DNA from: an uncultured Pelagibacteraceae bacterium
Lineage (GTDB): Bacteria > Pseudomonadota > Alphaproteobacteria > Pelagibacterales > Pelagibacteraceae
Reading direction: 5' to 3'
DNA length: 38,743 nt
Assembly (NCBI GenBank): GCA_902598825.1
Contig: CACKDD010000008.1
Coordinates: 1 to 38,743, forward strand
This document shows, one piece after another, positions 16,957 to 24,507 of this stretch. The notes below the pieces were generated by a model that made no database searches, had not been told where the DNA came from, and saw nothing but the letters and a program-made list of their open reading frames with translations. Both the position numbers and the translations under genes were made by a program. Positions within the stretch are counted from its first letter, which is position 1. Every line of letters starts with the position of its first letter.

Positions 16957-17045
16957 TAAAAAGATATTAACACAAATAATATTTATACAAAAATTATATA
17001 TTTTTTCTTATTGATTTTTGTTTTTAAATACCCATACTTGTCTTA

Positions 17046-17366
17046 ATGCCAATTCAAAAAGCTAAATTTTCAATAGGTGACATTGTAAAGCATAAACACT
17101 TTGAGTTCAGAGGTGTTATTTATGATGTTGATTTCGAGTTTAATAATTCTGAGGAATGGTATCAATCAATCCCAAAAAATGTTAGACCGAGAAAGGATCA
17201 ACCTTTTTATCATCTTCTAGCTGAAAATGATGAAATTACTTATGAGGCTTATGTATCAGAGCAAAACTTGTTAATGGACGACTCTGATGAGCCCATAAAA
17301 CACCCTCTAATTGAGGAAATATTCTCTGGAAAAAAGGGATCTAGCTATTTTAAACCGTCAAATTAA
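17046..17366 (+). CDS. hspQ: Heat shock protein HspQ / hemimethylated-DNA-binding YccV-like
   Basis: A 106-residue small soluble protein. It opens AKFSIGDIVKHKHFEFRGVIYDVDFEF (about 6-32), the defining 'F-IGQ-V-HR-F-YRGVI-DVD' motif. DQPFYHLLAEND (about 57-68) and YVSEQNLLMDDSDEPI--P follow, all conserved. In E. coli HspQ affects DnaA stability and Lon specificity; that is family knowledge, not shown here. The upstream TTGATT/CATACT pair (17011-17016 and 17033-17038, 16 bp apart) is a weak promoter guess lying 7 bp from the ATG. A strong hairpin follows 33 bp after the stop. Confidence 0.93.
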   Translation: MPIQKAKFSIGDIVKHKHFEFRGVIYDVDFEFNNSEEWYQSIPKNVRPRKDQPFYHLLAENDEITYEAYVSEQNLLMDDSDEPIKHPLIEEIFSGKKGSSYFKPSN

Positions 17367-17399
17367 AAAAAATCACTTTTTAAACACATTTAATTCAAA

Positions 17400-17443
17400 T
17401 CTTGGTCACAGGGTTATTTTAATTTAAATAATCCTGATCAAGA
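17400..17443 (+). terminator. Long hairpin with U-rich tail after hspQ: terminator or attenuator
   Basis: The left arm 17400-17418 and right arm 17427-17443 form 17 pairs (15 Watson-Crick, two G.U) with a 2-nt bulge (17408-17409) and an 8-nt AT loop. A T run (17447-17451) follows three bases after the stem, as in an intrinsic terminator for hspQ. The right arm also pairs with a later segment (separate entry), so this may be one state of a switch. Found by hand pairing; no energy was computed. Confidence 0.55.
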
Positions 17444-17491
17444 GTGTTTTTATTACCCTTCGTTATTATCTCCCTCTACATTCTTGATCAG
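17434..17491 (+). promoter_or_regulatory. Alternative stem ahead of ccmC, mutually exclusive with the hspQ hairpin
   Basis: CTGATCAAGAGTGT (17434-17447) pairs with ACATTCTTGATCAG (17478-17491) over 14 bp with one G.U pair and a 30-nt loop. Bases 17434-17443 are also the right arm of the previous hairpin, so only one of the two stems can form. At DNA level the two TGATCA palindromes (17435-17440 and 17485-17490) are 50 bp apart and could instead be paired operator sites. The ccmC ATG lies 51 bp downstream of the second arm. Confidence 0.5.
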
Positions 17492-17542
17492 ACTTTAAAT
17501 TCATAATAAATAATCTGAAATAAAATTAAAAAAATAAAATTT

Positions 17543-18250
17543 ATGTTTAAACTTTTAGAACCTAATAAAATCTTTTCCGTTACATCTAAAGCTCCAAAAT
17601 ATGTTTTATTTTTATTTATTGTTGTTTTGTCAGTAGGATTAACTGAAGCTCTAATTTTGTCTCCTGAAGATTATAAACAAAGTCATGCTGTAAGAATTAT
17701 GTATGTTCATGTTCCTGCAGCCTGGATTACACTTGGCATTTTTTCCTCAATTACCTTTCTATCAATTTTAGGATACATTTTTAAAATTAAAAATTTCTTT
17801 TTAATTGCAAAAAGTTTAGCTCCATCAGGTTTTGTGTTTAATATAATAGCGCTGGTTACAGGTTCTATTTGGGGAAAACCAACCTGGGGAACTTGGTGGG
17901 CTTGGGATGCAAGAATAACTTCTATGTTAATTTTAGCCTTATTTTATTTAATGTATTTACTTGCTTGGAGAATTTATGAAAACAAAGAACAATTATATAA
18001 AATTACTTCAATAATAACAATTTTGGGAATTATAAATATTCCAATAATAAAATATTCAGTTGATTGGTGGAATACACTCCATCAACCTGCTTCAATTAAC
18101 ATATTATCAAAATCATCAATTCATTCATCAATGTTATTTCCATTATTTATAATGACTGCGGCATTTGCTCTGTTCTCATTACTTATTTTTTTGATGAAAT
18201 ATAATACAGAACTGATAAAAATTAAAAATAAAGGCTTAGATAGATTATGA
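17543..18250 (+). CDS. ccmC: Haem exporter/handling protein CcmC
   Basis: CcmC loads haem onto the chaperone CcmE in system I cytochrome c maturation. The 235-residue protein has six hydrophobic helices. The tryptophan-rich haem-handling motif WGKPTWGTWWAWDARITS is at about residues 111-128. Flanking His ligands appear in MYVHVPAAW (about 53-61) and TLHQPAS (about 178-184). All expected features are intact. It starts the ccmCDEFGH run. The ABC subunits CcmA and CcmB, which normally work with it, are not in this window. Upstream lies a 176 bp spacer with two alternative hairpins. Confidence 0.95.
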   Translation: MFKLLEPNKIFSVTSKAPKYVLFLFIVVLSVGLTEALILSPEDYKQSHAVRIMYVHVPAAWITLGIFSSITFLSILGYIFKIKNFFLIAKSLAPSGFVFNIIALVTGSIWGKPTWGTWWAWDARITSMLILALFYLMYLLAWRIYENKEQLYKITSIITILGIINIPIIKYSVDWWNTLHQPASINILSKSSIHSSMLFPLFIMTAAFALFSLLIFLMKYNTELIKIKNKGLDRL

Positions 18251-18474
18251 TTAATGAAATACTTTTTATGAATGGATATGGTATTTACGTTTTATCATCT
18301 TTTATATTTACACTTTTAAGTTTTTTATCTTTATACTTTGTTGTTAAGGTTCAATATGTGAAAGAGAGAAATAAATTTATCGCTAAATTTGGAAATTTAA
18401 AATCTGAAAGAGCAGCTTTTGCAAAATCTCAAATCATTAATAAAGAAATTTTATCTAATACATCAAATTTTTAA
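18247..18474 (+). CDS. ccmD: Haem exporter small subunit CcmD
   Basis: A 75-residue protein with one membrane helix (about residues 10-33) followed by a charged tail, the usual CcmD layout. MNGYGIYVLSSFIFTLLSF is the conserved 'M-GYG-YV--S' opening, preceded here by seven extra residues. CcmD helps release holo-CcmE from the CcmABC complex. The start overlaps the ccmC stop by 4 bp and ccmE starts 10 bp later. Sequence conservation in CcmD is weak, so position between ccmC and ccmE is a major part of the evidence. The C-terminal tail is somewhat longer than in many relatives. Confidence 0.85.
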   Translation: MINEILFMNGYGIYVLSSFIFTLLSFLSLYFVVKVQYVKERNKFIAKFGNLKSERAAFAKSQIINKEILSNTSNF

Positions 18475-18484
18475 ACTTTAAACC

Positions 18485-18904
18485 ATGTATGGTCGTAAAG
18501 TTAAATTAAGATTTTTTTTTATAATATTAGTTTTAATTACTCTAATTTTATCAGTATTCCTCGTTTTAAAATCTCTTGAAGAAAATGTAGTATATTTTAA
18601 ATCCCCATCAGATATTAAAACTTTATCTGAAACTAATAAAAATAAGATAAGAGTTGGAGGAATGGTGAAAAAAAACTCTATATCTATAAAAGAGAAAAAA
18701 TTAAATTTTATAATCACAGATTTTGAAAATGAAATTAATGTATCTTACTCAGGAGCAGTACCCAATCTTTTTTCAGAAGGTAAAGGAGTTGTAGCAGAGG
18801 GTTATCTAAAAGATAAAAGTTTTTTTTTAGCAACAAAAATTCTTGCTAAACATGACGAAAATTATATGCCACCTGAGGTAAAAGCTGCATTAGAGGAGAA
18901 ATAA
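18485..18904 (+). CDS. ccmE: Periplasmic haem chaperone CcmE
   Basis: CcmE covalently binds haem from CcmC and passes it to CcmF. The 139-residue protein has an N-terminal membrane anchor (about 9-29) and an OB-fold beta domain with [12 protein letters not shown] and the [16 protein letters not shown] segment. The haem-binding His lies in the conserved [12 protein letters not shown] motif (His123). Tyr127 in the same motif is also conserved. Length and motif order are typical. ccmF follows after 2 bp. Confidence 0.95.
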   Translation: MYGRKVKLRFFFIILVLITLILSVFLVLKSLEENVVYFKSPSDIKTLSETNKNKIRVGGMVKKNSISIKEKKLNFIITDFENEINVSYSGAVPNLFSEGKGVVAEGYLKDKSFFLATKILAKHDENYMPPEVKAALEEK

Positions 18905-18906
18905 AA

Positions 18907-20781
18907 TTGGCTAGTTTAATAGGATATTATTCTTTAAATATTGGATTTAGTATTTCTTTTTTAATAATTTTTTTTTCTATAAAAAATCTCACTAAATCAA
19001 AACTTGATAATAAAATTATTTTTTCTGTTTTTTTTCAGTTTTTTTTCGTGAGTTTAAGTTTTTTAGGTTTAGTTCAGTCATTTATAAGTTCTGACTTTAG
19101 CAATGAAACAGTCTTCAATCATTCTCACACTACAGTGCCTACTTTTTATAAAATATCTGGTGCATGGGGTAATCATGAGGGTAGTTTATTACTTTGGTTA
19201 TTAGTTTTGACATTATTTATCTTTCTTTTTTTGTTGAGATCTAACGATCAGCCAAAAAAATACAGAATTTTAACTTTATTATTTCAACAGATAATTATTG
19301 TTGGTTTTTTTGTTTTTTTGATAAAAACTTCAAGTCCCTTTAATTATATTTTTCCGATACCAAATGAAGGACTCGGTCTTAATCCAATTTTACAAGATCC
19401 TGCTTTAGCGATTCATCCACCAATTTTATATTTAGGTTATGTAGGATCATCAATTATATTTTCTTCTGCTCTTGCAGCGGTGGTAACAAATTATATTTCA
19501 AGTTCATGGGCCAAACATATAAAAAAATGGATTTTAACTTCTTGGATTTTTTTAACTTTGGGTATTTTATTAGGTTCAATCTGGGCATATTATGAGCTCG
19601 GTTGGGGTGGGTTTTGGTTCTGGGATCCAGTTGAAAATGTTTCTTTAATGCCGTGGTTAGCACTTATTACGTTGCTGCATTGCACATTAGTATTGGAAAA
19701 AAAACAAATCTTAACTTCTTGGGTCGTAATACTATCAATTGCAACTTTTACACTTAGTATGTGTGGAACTTTTTTAGTTAGATCTGGAATTTTAAATTCA
19801 GTACATACGTTTGCCAATGACCCAGAAAGAGGATTATATATATTAATCTTTTTATTTATTTTAGTGTTCTTATCGATTTTTATTTTTTTATTTTTTTATA
19901 AAAGTGAAAAAACTACAATAAATTCTCTCTTTTGGTTAAGTAAAGAGACATCAATTTTAATTAATAATTGGTTTATGATGTATTTTCTTTCAGTAGTTTT
20001 GATAGGAACAACCTATCCAATATTTTTAGAGGTATTATCTTCAGAAAAAATATCTGTTGGTCCACCATTCTATAATAAATTGATAATTCCATTTTTAGTT
20101 CCATTTTTATTAGCAATGGCAATAGGTCCAAAATTAAAATGGATAAAATCAGATTTAGAAAATAAACTAAGCTTAATTTTATTTTTAATTATTTCTCTTT
20201 TATTATCTACTTTTATAATAAGAAATTTAGACATTAACTTTCTAATCAACACAATTTTAGTGACCTCAGCATTTTATTTATTTTTAATAACTCTCAAGGA
20301 TTTTTTTTCAAAAAAATTTAAAAATTTATCTCAAAATCTTGCTCATTTTAGTTTTAGTTTATTAATTTTAAGTATTTTATTTAATAATTTTTTATCAACA
20401 GAAATAATTACTAATTTAAAAATTAATGAAACTTATGAAAATGATTCACTAAAAATAAATTTTGAGGGTATTGAACAAAGAGATGAACAAAATTTTAAAG
20501 CAATAATTGGCAAGTTTGTTGTAGAGCACAATGGTGGACAGACAGATATTATGCAACCTGAATTAAGAATATATAATCAACCCAACATCATTACTAGTGA
20601 AGCAGATATAAAAACAACTTTATATAAAGATAAATTTATGACTATGAATTCTGTTCAAAACCAAGAATATTTTAATATTAGATATCAAGTAAAACCTTTT
20701 ATGATTTGGATTTGGCTATCTACATTCTTGATAAGCTTAAGTGGTTTGATAGGTTTTTTTAAAAAGAGATATGAGAACTAA
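18907..20781 (+). CDS. ccmF: Cytochrome c-type biogenesis haem lyase CcmF
   Basis: CcmF, with CcmH/CcmI, ligates haem from CcmE to apocytochrome c at the periplasmic face. The 624-residue protein has many membrane helices. Key blocks: FNHSHTTVPTFYKISGAWGNHEGSLLLW (about 74-101; two His), HPPILYLGYVGSSI (about 171-184), and the tryptophan-rich WGGFWFWDPVENVSLMPWL (about 237-255). MCGTFLVRSGILNSVHTFA follows. The start codon is TTG, 2 bp after the ccmE stop. An extended periplasmic part lies near the C-terminus (about 505-590). The stop overlaps ccmG by 11 bp. Confidence 0.96.
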   Translation: MASLIGYYSLNIGFSISFLIIFFSIKNLTKSKLDNKIIFSVFFQFFFVSLSFLGLVQSFISSDFSNETVFNHSHTTVPTFYKISGAWGNHEGSLLLWLLVLTLFIFLFLLRSNDQPKKYRILTLLFQQIIIVGFFVFLIKTSSPFNYIFPIPNEGLGLNPILQDPALAIHPPILYLGYVGSSIIFSSALAAVVTNYISSSWAKHIKKWILTSWIFLTLGILLGSIWAYYELGWGGFWFWDPVENVSLMPWLALITLLHCTLVLEKKQILTSWVVILSIATFTLSMCGTFLVRSGILNSVHTFANDPERGLYILIFLFILVFLSIFIFLFFYKSEKTTINSLFWLSKETSILINNWFMMYFLSVVLIGTTYPIFLEVLSSEKISVGPPFYNKLIIPFLVPFLLAMAIGPKLKWIKSDLENKLSLILFLIISLLLSTFIIRNLDINFLINTILVTSAFYLFLITLKDFFSKKFKNLSQNLAHFSFSLLILSILFNNFLSTEIITNLKINETYENDSLKINFEGIEQRDEQNFKAIIGKFVVEHNGGQTDIMQPELRIYNQPNIITSEADIKTTLYKDKFMTMNSVQNQEYFNIRYQVKPFMIWIWLSTFLISLSGLIGFFKKRYEN

Positions 20782-21289
20782 AATTTTTCCAATTTCACTA
20801 ATAATTATAGTTTCAGTAATTTTTGTAATTTTTTATAAAGGATTACAAAATTCTAATGTTTATGAACCTCAAATAGGCAATCAAAAAAATATTCCTGTTT
20901 TTATCGCTAAAGCTTTTGAAACAGAGGAGATTTTTAAATCAGAAGATATTTTTGAAGGAGATAAATTTTATTTGATGAATATATGGTCTTCCTGGTGTGC
21001 TCCCTGCAGAGATGAGCACAAGTTTTTATTAAATTTATCTAATCAAAAAAATTTAAAAATTATTGGCCTCAACTATAAAGATAAAAAAAAAAATGCAACA
21101 AATTTTTTAAACGAATTGAACAATCCCTATGATTTTATTTTTAATGATACAGATGGAACAATCGCAATCGAGTGGGGTGCTTATGGGGTTCCAGAGTCTT
21201 TTTTGTTACATAAAAATAAGATTGTTAAAAAAATTATTGGACCAATTGATCAAAATTCATTACTAGAAATAAAAGAGTTGATTCAATGA
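20771..21289 (+). CDS. ccmG: Thiol:disulfide interchange protein CcmG (DsbE)
   Basis: A membrane-anchored periplasmic thioredoxin that reduces the CXXCH thiols of apocytochrome c. It has 172 residues, with an N-terminal anchor (about 5-23) and a thioredoxin fold. The redox motif WCAPC (Cys76, Cys79) sits in LMNIWSSWCAPCRDE. GLNYKDKKKNATNFL and the cis-Pro region YGVPESFLL are the other family marks. It is somewhat compact for CcmG. It overlaps ccmF by 11 bp upstream and ccmH by 4 bp downstream. Confidence 0.93.
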   Translation: MRTKIFPISLIIIVSVIFVIFYKGLQNSNVYEPQIGNQKNIPVFIAKAFETEEIFKSEDIFEGDKFYLMNIWSSWCAPCRDEHKFLLNLSNQKNLKIIGLNYKDKKKNATNFLNELNNPYDFIFNDTDGTIAIEWGAYGVPESFLLHKNKIVKKIIGPIDQNSLLEIKELIQ

Positions 21290-21651
21290 GATTTCTAAAA
21301 TTTTTTATTTTAATTTTAATTATATTTAATTTTAATTTAGTACATGCAAAAACTAAAAATTTAGATGAAAAAATAACAAAAAATTTACGCTGTCTTATTT
21401 GTCAAGGTCAATCTGTACATGACTCTGACTCTGAATTTGCAATTAGTTTAAAAACCTTAGTAAAAAAAAAATTAAATGAGGGGAGTAGTGAAGAGGAAAT
21501 TTACAATTATTTAAAAGATAAATATGGTGAATGGATTTTATATGATCCAGGATTTAGTAAAAACACTTATTTTCTTTGGTTATTACCTATCTTGATGTTT
21601 TTAATCGGTGGTGCAATAATATTAAAATTATTTATATATAAAAAAAATTAA
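21286..21651 (+). CDS. ccmH: Cytochrome c-type biogenesis protein CcmH (N-terminal type)
   Basis: A 121-residue haem-lyase subunit that cycles electrons with CcmG and apocytochrome thiols. It has a signal peptide (about 1-21), then LRCLICQGQSVHDSDSEFA (about 35-53) with the redox LRCxxC motif (Cys36, Cys39). A three-helix domain with DKYGEWILYDPGF follows, then one C-terminal membrane helix (about 97-117). It ends there, so the TPR part (CcmI) found fused or adjacent in some bacteria is not encoded next to it. The last ccm gene in the run. Confidence 0.94.
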   Translation: MRFLKFFILILIIFNFNLVHAKTKNLDEKITKNLRCLICQGQSVHDSDSEFAISLKTLVKKKLNEGSSEEEIYNYLKDKYGEWILYDPGFSKNTYFLWLLPILMFLIGGAIILKLFIYKKN

Positions 21652-21664
21652 TTATATTTCACGT

Positions 21665-22177
21665 ATGAAAATAAAAATTTTATATCTTTTGATTGCTTTC
21701 TTTGTTGCAGGATTACCTATTAATGCTGAAGATTTTAAGGTCGACACTAATAATACTAAGTTTAATGTTTATTCAGGAATGTTTGATTTTAGTGATGATG
21801 GTAAAAGATCAACTCTAATTGGATTTCAACATCAAAATGTAGATCTTAATAGAGATACATTTTTAGGAAATTTATCACCTATTACTGGAGCACTAATAAC
21901 AGCAGATAATGCAGCATATTTCTATACTGGAGTACAAGCTCAATATTCTATAGGAGCTTTAAATGTGATACCGAGTTTTACTCCTGGTATTTATGAACAG
22001 GGAGATGGTAAAGATTTAGGACATATAATTGAGTTTAAAAGCGAGGTCCAACTATCTTTAGACCTACCTAAAGACAGTCAATTCGGTTTTTCATACAACC
22101 ATTTATCTAACGCTAGTCTAGGAGATAAAAATCCTGGGGCAAATAGTTATATGTTTAATTTCCTTAAAAAGTTTTAA
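21665..22177 (+). CDS. PagL-like outer-membrane lipid A deacylase family protein, catalytic Glu apparently lost
   Basis: A 170-residue protein with a signal peptide (about 1-21) and an alternating beta pattern ending in Phe, as for an outer-membrane barrel. The C-terminal NHLSNASLGDKNPGANSY is the acyloxyacyl hydrolase/PagL active-site region. His146 and Ser148 match the catalytic His and Ser of PagL. The catalytic Glu, 14 residues after the His in PagL, is Asn160 here. The gene is 13 bp downstream of ccmH and 17 bp before the first hydroxyacid oxidase. Family membership is likely; enzyme activity is doubtful. Confidence 0.75.
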   Translation: MKIKILYLLIAFFVAGLPINAEDFKVDTNNTKFNVYSGMFDFSDDGKRSTLIGFQHQNVDLNRDTFLGNLSPITGALITADNAAYFYTGVQAQYSIGALNVIPSFTPGIYEQGDGKDLGHIIEFKSEVQLSLDLPKDSQFGFSYNHLSNASLGDKNPGANSYMFNFLKKF

Positions 22178-22194
22178 ATAAATATATTATGATA

Positions 22195-23346
22195 ATGAGA
22201 TTAAAAGATTGTCACAACTTTAGTGATTTTAGAAAACTTGCTAAGCTGAAACTTCCATCACCTATTTTTCATTATATTGATGGTGCAGCTGATGATGAAA
22301 TCACATACGCTCGAAATACAAGTGCTTTTGATGATGTTGATTTAGTTCCAAATGTTTTAAGAGGTGTTGAGAATGTTGATTTATCTACAACGATTTTTGG
22401 TAAAAAATTAGATTTACCATTTTATCTTTCACCAACAGCACTACAAAGACTTTTTCATTATGATGGTGAAAGAGCAGTTGGAAAAGCTGCTAAAAAATTT
22501 AATACAATGTTTGGTGTCTCAGCATTGGCTACAGTTAGTGTAGAGGAAATATCTTCTATGATTGATACTCCAAAAATGTTTCAGTTTTACTTTCACAAAG
22601 ATAGAGGTTTGAACGACTCTTGTTTGGAACGAGCTAAAGCGGCTAAATTTGATGTAATGGCTTTGACAGTTGATACTATCACAGGCGGAAATCGTGAAAG
22701 AGATCTAAGAACTGGTTTTACTTCTCCACCAAAACTGACTTTATCGAGCTTATTTAGTTTTGCGACCAAACCAATGTGGGGAATAAATTATTTAACAAAA
22801 GGTAAATTTGAATTACCTCATCTTCAAGATTTTGTAAAAGAGGGCACAAGCACAAACTCTTCGATAGGAAACTATTTTTCAACGATGTTAGATCAATCTA
22901 TGAATTGGAAAGATGCGGAAAAACTTTGCTCTCAATGGGGAGGTCATTTTGCGTTGAAGGGTGTTATGAGTGTTGAAGATGCAAAAAGAGCAGTTGATAT
23001 TGGGTGCACAGGTATAATGGTCTCAAATCATGGCGGAAGACAATTAGACGGTTCCAGATCACCATTTGATCAGCTAGCAGAAATTGTTGATGCAGTGGGA
23101 GATAAGCTCGATGTTATTTGTGAAGGTGGAATTCATAGGGGTACACATATGCTTAAAGCGTTATCTTTAGGTGCTAAAGCTTGCTCCGGTGGAAGATTAT
23201 ATCTTTACGCATTAGCAGCTGGAGGGCAAGCAGGTGTTGAAAGAGCAATAGAAAAATATAAATCAGAATTAGTAAGAGATATGAAGTTAATGGGATGTAC
23301 AAAAATTAGTGATCTAAATCGAGATAACTTAAGATTTAGAAGATAA
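22195..23346 (+). CDS. FMN-dependent alpha-hydroxy acid oxidase/dehydrogenase (LldD/GOX family), paralogue 1
   Basis: A cytoplasmic or membrane-associated flavoenzyme oxidising L-2-hydroxy acids such as lactate or glycolate. I favour the ATG at 22195, two codons inside a possible ATG at 22189, because it aligns with the start of the adjacent paralogue. FMN and substrate residues are visible: FHYIDGAADDE (active-site Tyr), LSPTALQRLFH, FQFYFHKDR, TVDTITGGNRERDLR, FALKGV (Lys), then SNHGGRQLDGSRSPFDQL with the catalytic His and Arg. The length of 383 residues suits LldD. Which acid it uses is not predictable. The stop overlaps the next start by one base. Confidence 0.9.
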   Translation: MRLKDCHNFSDFRKLAKLKLPSPIFHYIDGAADDEITYARNTSAFDDVDLVPNVLRGVENVDLSTTIFGKKLDLPFYLSPTALQRLFHYDGERAVGKAAKKFNTMFGVSALATVSVEEISSMIDTPKMFQFYFHKDRGLNDSCLERAKAAKFDVMALTVDTITGGNRERDLRTGFTSPPKLTLSSLFSFATKPMWGINYLTKGKFELPHLQDFVKEGTSTNSSIGNYFSTMLDQSMNWKDAEKLCSQWGGHFALKGVMSVEDAKRAVDIGCTGIMVSNHGGRQLDGSRSPFDQLAEIVDAVGDKLDVICEGGIHRGTHMLKALSLGAKACSGGRLYLYALAAGGQAGVERAIEKYKSELVRDMKLMGCTKISDLNRDNLRFRR

Positions 23347-24497
23347 TGGGTTTAAAAAACTGTTATAATTTTGAAGACTTTAGAAAATTAGCAAAAAGAA
23401 AATTACCGTCGCCGATTTTTCATTATATAGATGGGGGTGCAGATGATGAGTCTACATTAAGAAGAAATACAGATTCTTTTGATGATTGTGATTTAATTCC
23501 TAATATTCTAGCAAGTGTTGGTAAACCAGATTTATCAACTACTTTATTTGGTCGAAAAATAGACATGCCTATTTTTCTTTCCCCTGCCGCTATGCAAAGA
23601 CTATATCATCCAGATGGAGATAAAGCTTCGGCTAGGGCAGCAGAAAAATTTGGAACATTTTATAGTATGTCTTCGATGGGTAATAATTCAATTGAGGAGA
23701 TATCGAATATCTCAAGTGGTCCAAAGTTATTTCAGCTTTACGTTCATAAGGATCGATCAATCTCTGATGATTTAATAGATAGATCTAGAAGATCTGGTTT
23801 TGATGCTATGTGTTTAACTGTAGATACTTTAGTTGCTGGTAACCGAGAAAAAGATCACAGAACGGGATTCACTACTCCTCCAAAACTTACTCTTCAAAGT
23901 TTGATGAGTTTTGCAATGCGACCTGGATGGGTTTTTAATTATTTTACAGGTAAAAGATTTGAATTATCAAATGTTAAAAAAAAAACAGATAAAGGCACAA
24001 ATATAACTAAATCAGTTATTGAATATATTAATGAACAATATGATCCAGCCATGGGTTGGGAGGATGCAGAATATTGTGCAAAAAGATGGAATGGACCTTT
24101 TGCATTAAAAGGAGTTATGTCTGTAGAAGATGCTAAAAGAGCAATTGATATAGGGTGTACTGCAATTATGATATCTAATCATGGAGGTCGTCAACTTGAT
24201 GGATCTAGATCGCCTTTTGATCAAGTGAAAGCAATTTCGGATGCTGTAGGTGATAAATTAGAGATAATTTTGGATGGGGGAATTCGAAGAGGAACTCACG
24301 TAATAAAGGCAATTGCTGCTGGGGCTAAAGCATGCAGTTTTGGTAAAATGTTTTTGTTCTCTTTGGCCGCAGGAGGCCAACAAGGAGTAGAACATTTGCT
24401 TCAAAATATGCATGATGAGATAAACAGAAATATGGTTTTAATGGGATGTAAAAATTTAAAAGAGTTGAATAGTTCGAAATTAGTATATAGAAAATAG
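23346..24497 (+). CDS. FMN-dependent alpha-hydroxy acid oxidase/dehydrogenase, paralogue 2
   Basis: A 383-residue tandem paralogue of the preceding gene, clearly from duplication (MGLKNCYNFEDFRKLAKRKLP against MRLKDCHNFSDFRKLAKLKLP). All active-site elements are kept: FHYIDGGADDE, FQLYVHKDR, TVDTLVAGNREKDHR, FALKGV and SNHGGRQLDGSRSPFDQ. Differences near the active site (LSPAAMQRLYH versus LSPTALQRLFH; SSMGNNSIEEI versus SALATVSVEEI) may shift substrate range or allow a heteromer; this is inference. It starts one base inside the stop of paralogue 1 and lies 10 bp before the aminotransferase gene. Confidence 0.9.
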   Translation: MGLKNCYNFEDFRKLAKRKLPSPIFHYIDGGADDESTLRRNTDSFDDCDLIPNILASVGKPDLSTTLFGRKIDMPIFLSPAAMQRLYHPDGDKASARAAEKFGTFYSMSSMGNNSIEEISNISSGPKLFQLYVHKDRSISDDLIDRSRRSGFDAMCLTVDTLVAGNREKDHRTGFTTPPKLTLQSLMSFAMRPGWVFNYFTGKRFELSNVKKKTDKGTNITKSVIEYINEQYDPAMGWEDAEYCAKRWNGPFALKGVMSVEDAKRAIDIGCTAIMISNHGGRQLDGSRSPFDQVKAISDAVGDKLEIILDGGIRRGTHVIKAIAAGAKACSFGKMFLFSLAAGGQQGVEHLLQNMHDEINRNMVLMGCKNLKELNSSKLVYRK

Positions 24498-24507
24498 GTG
24501 GAAAAAA

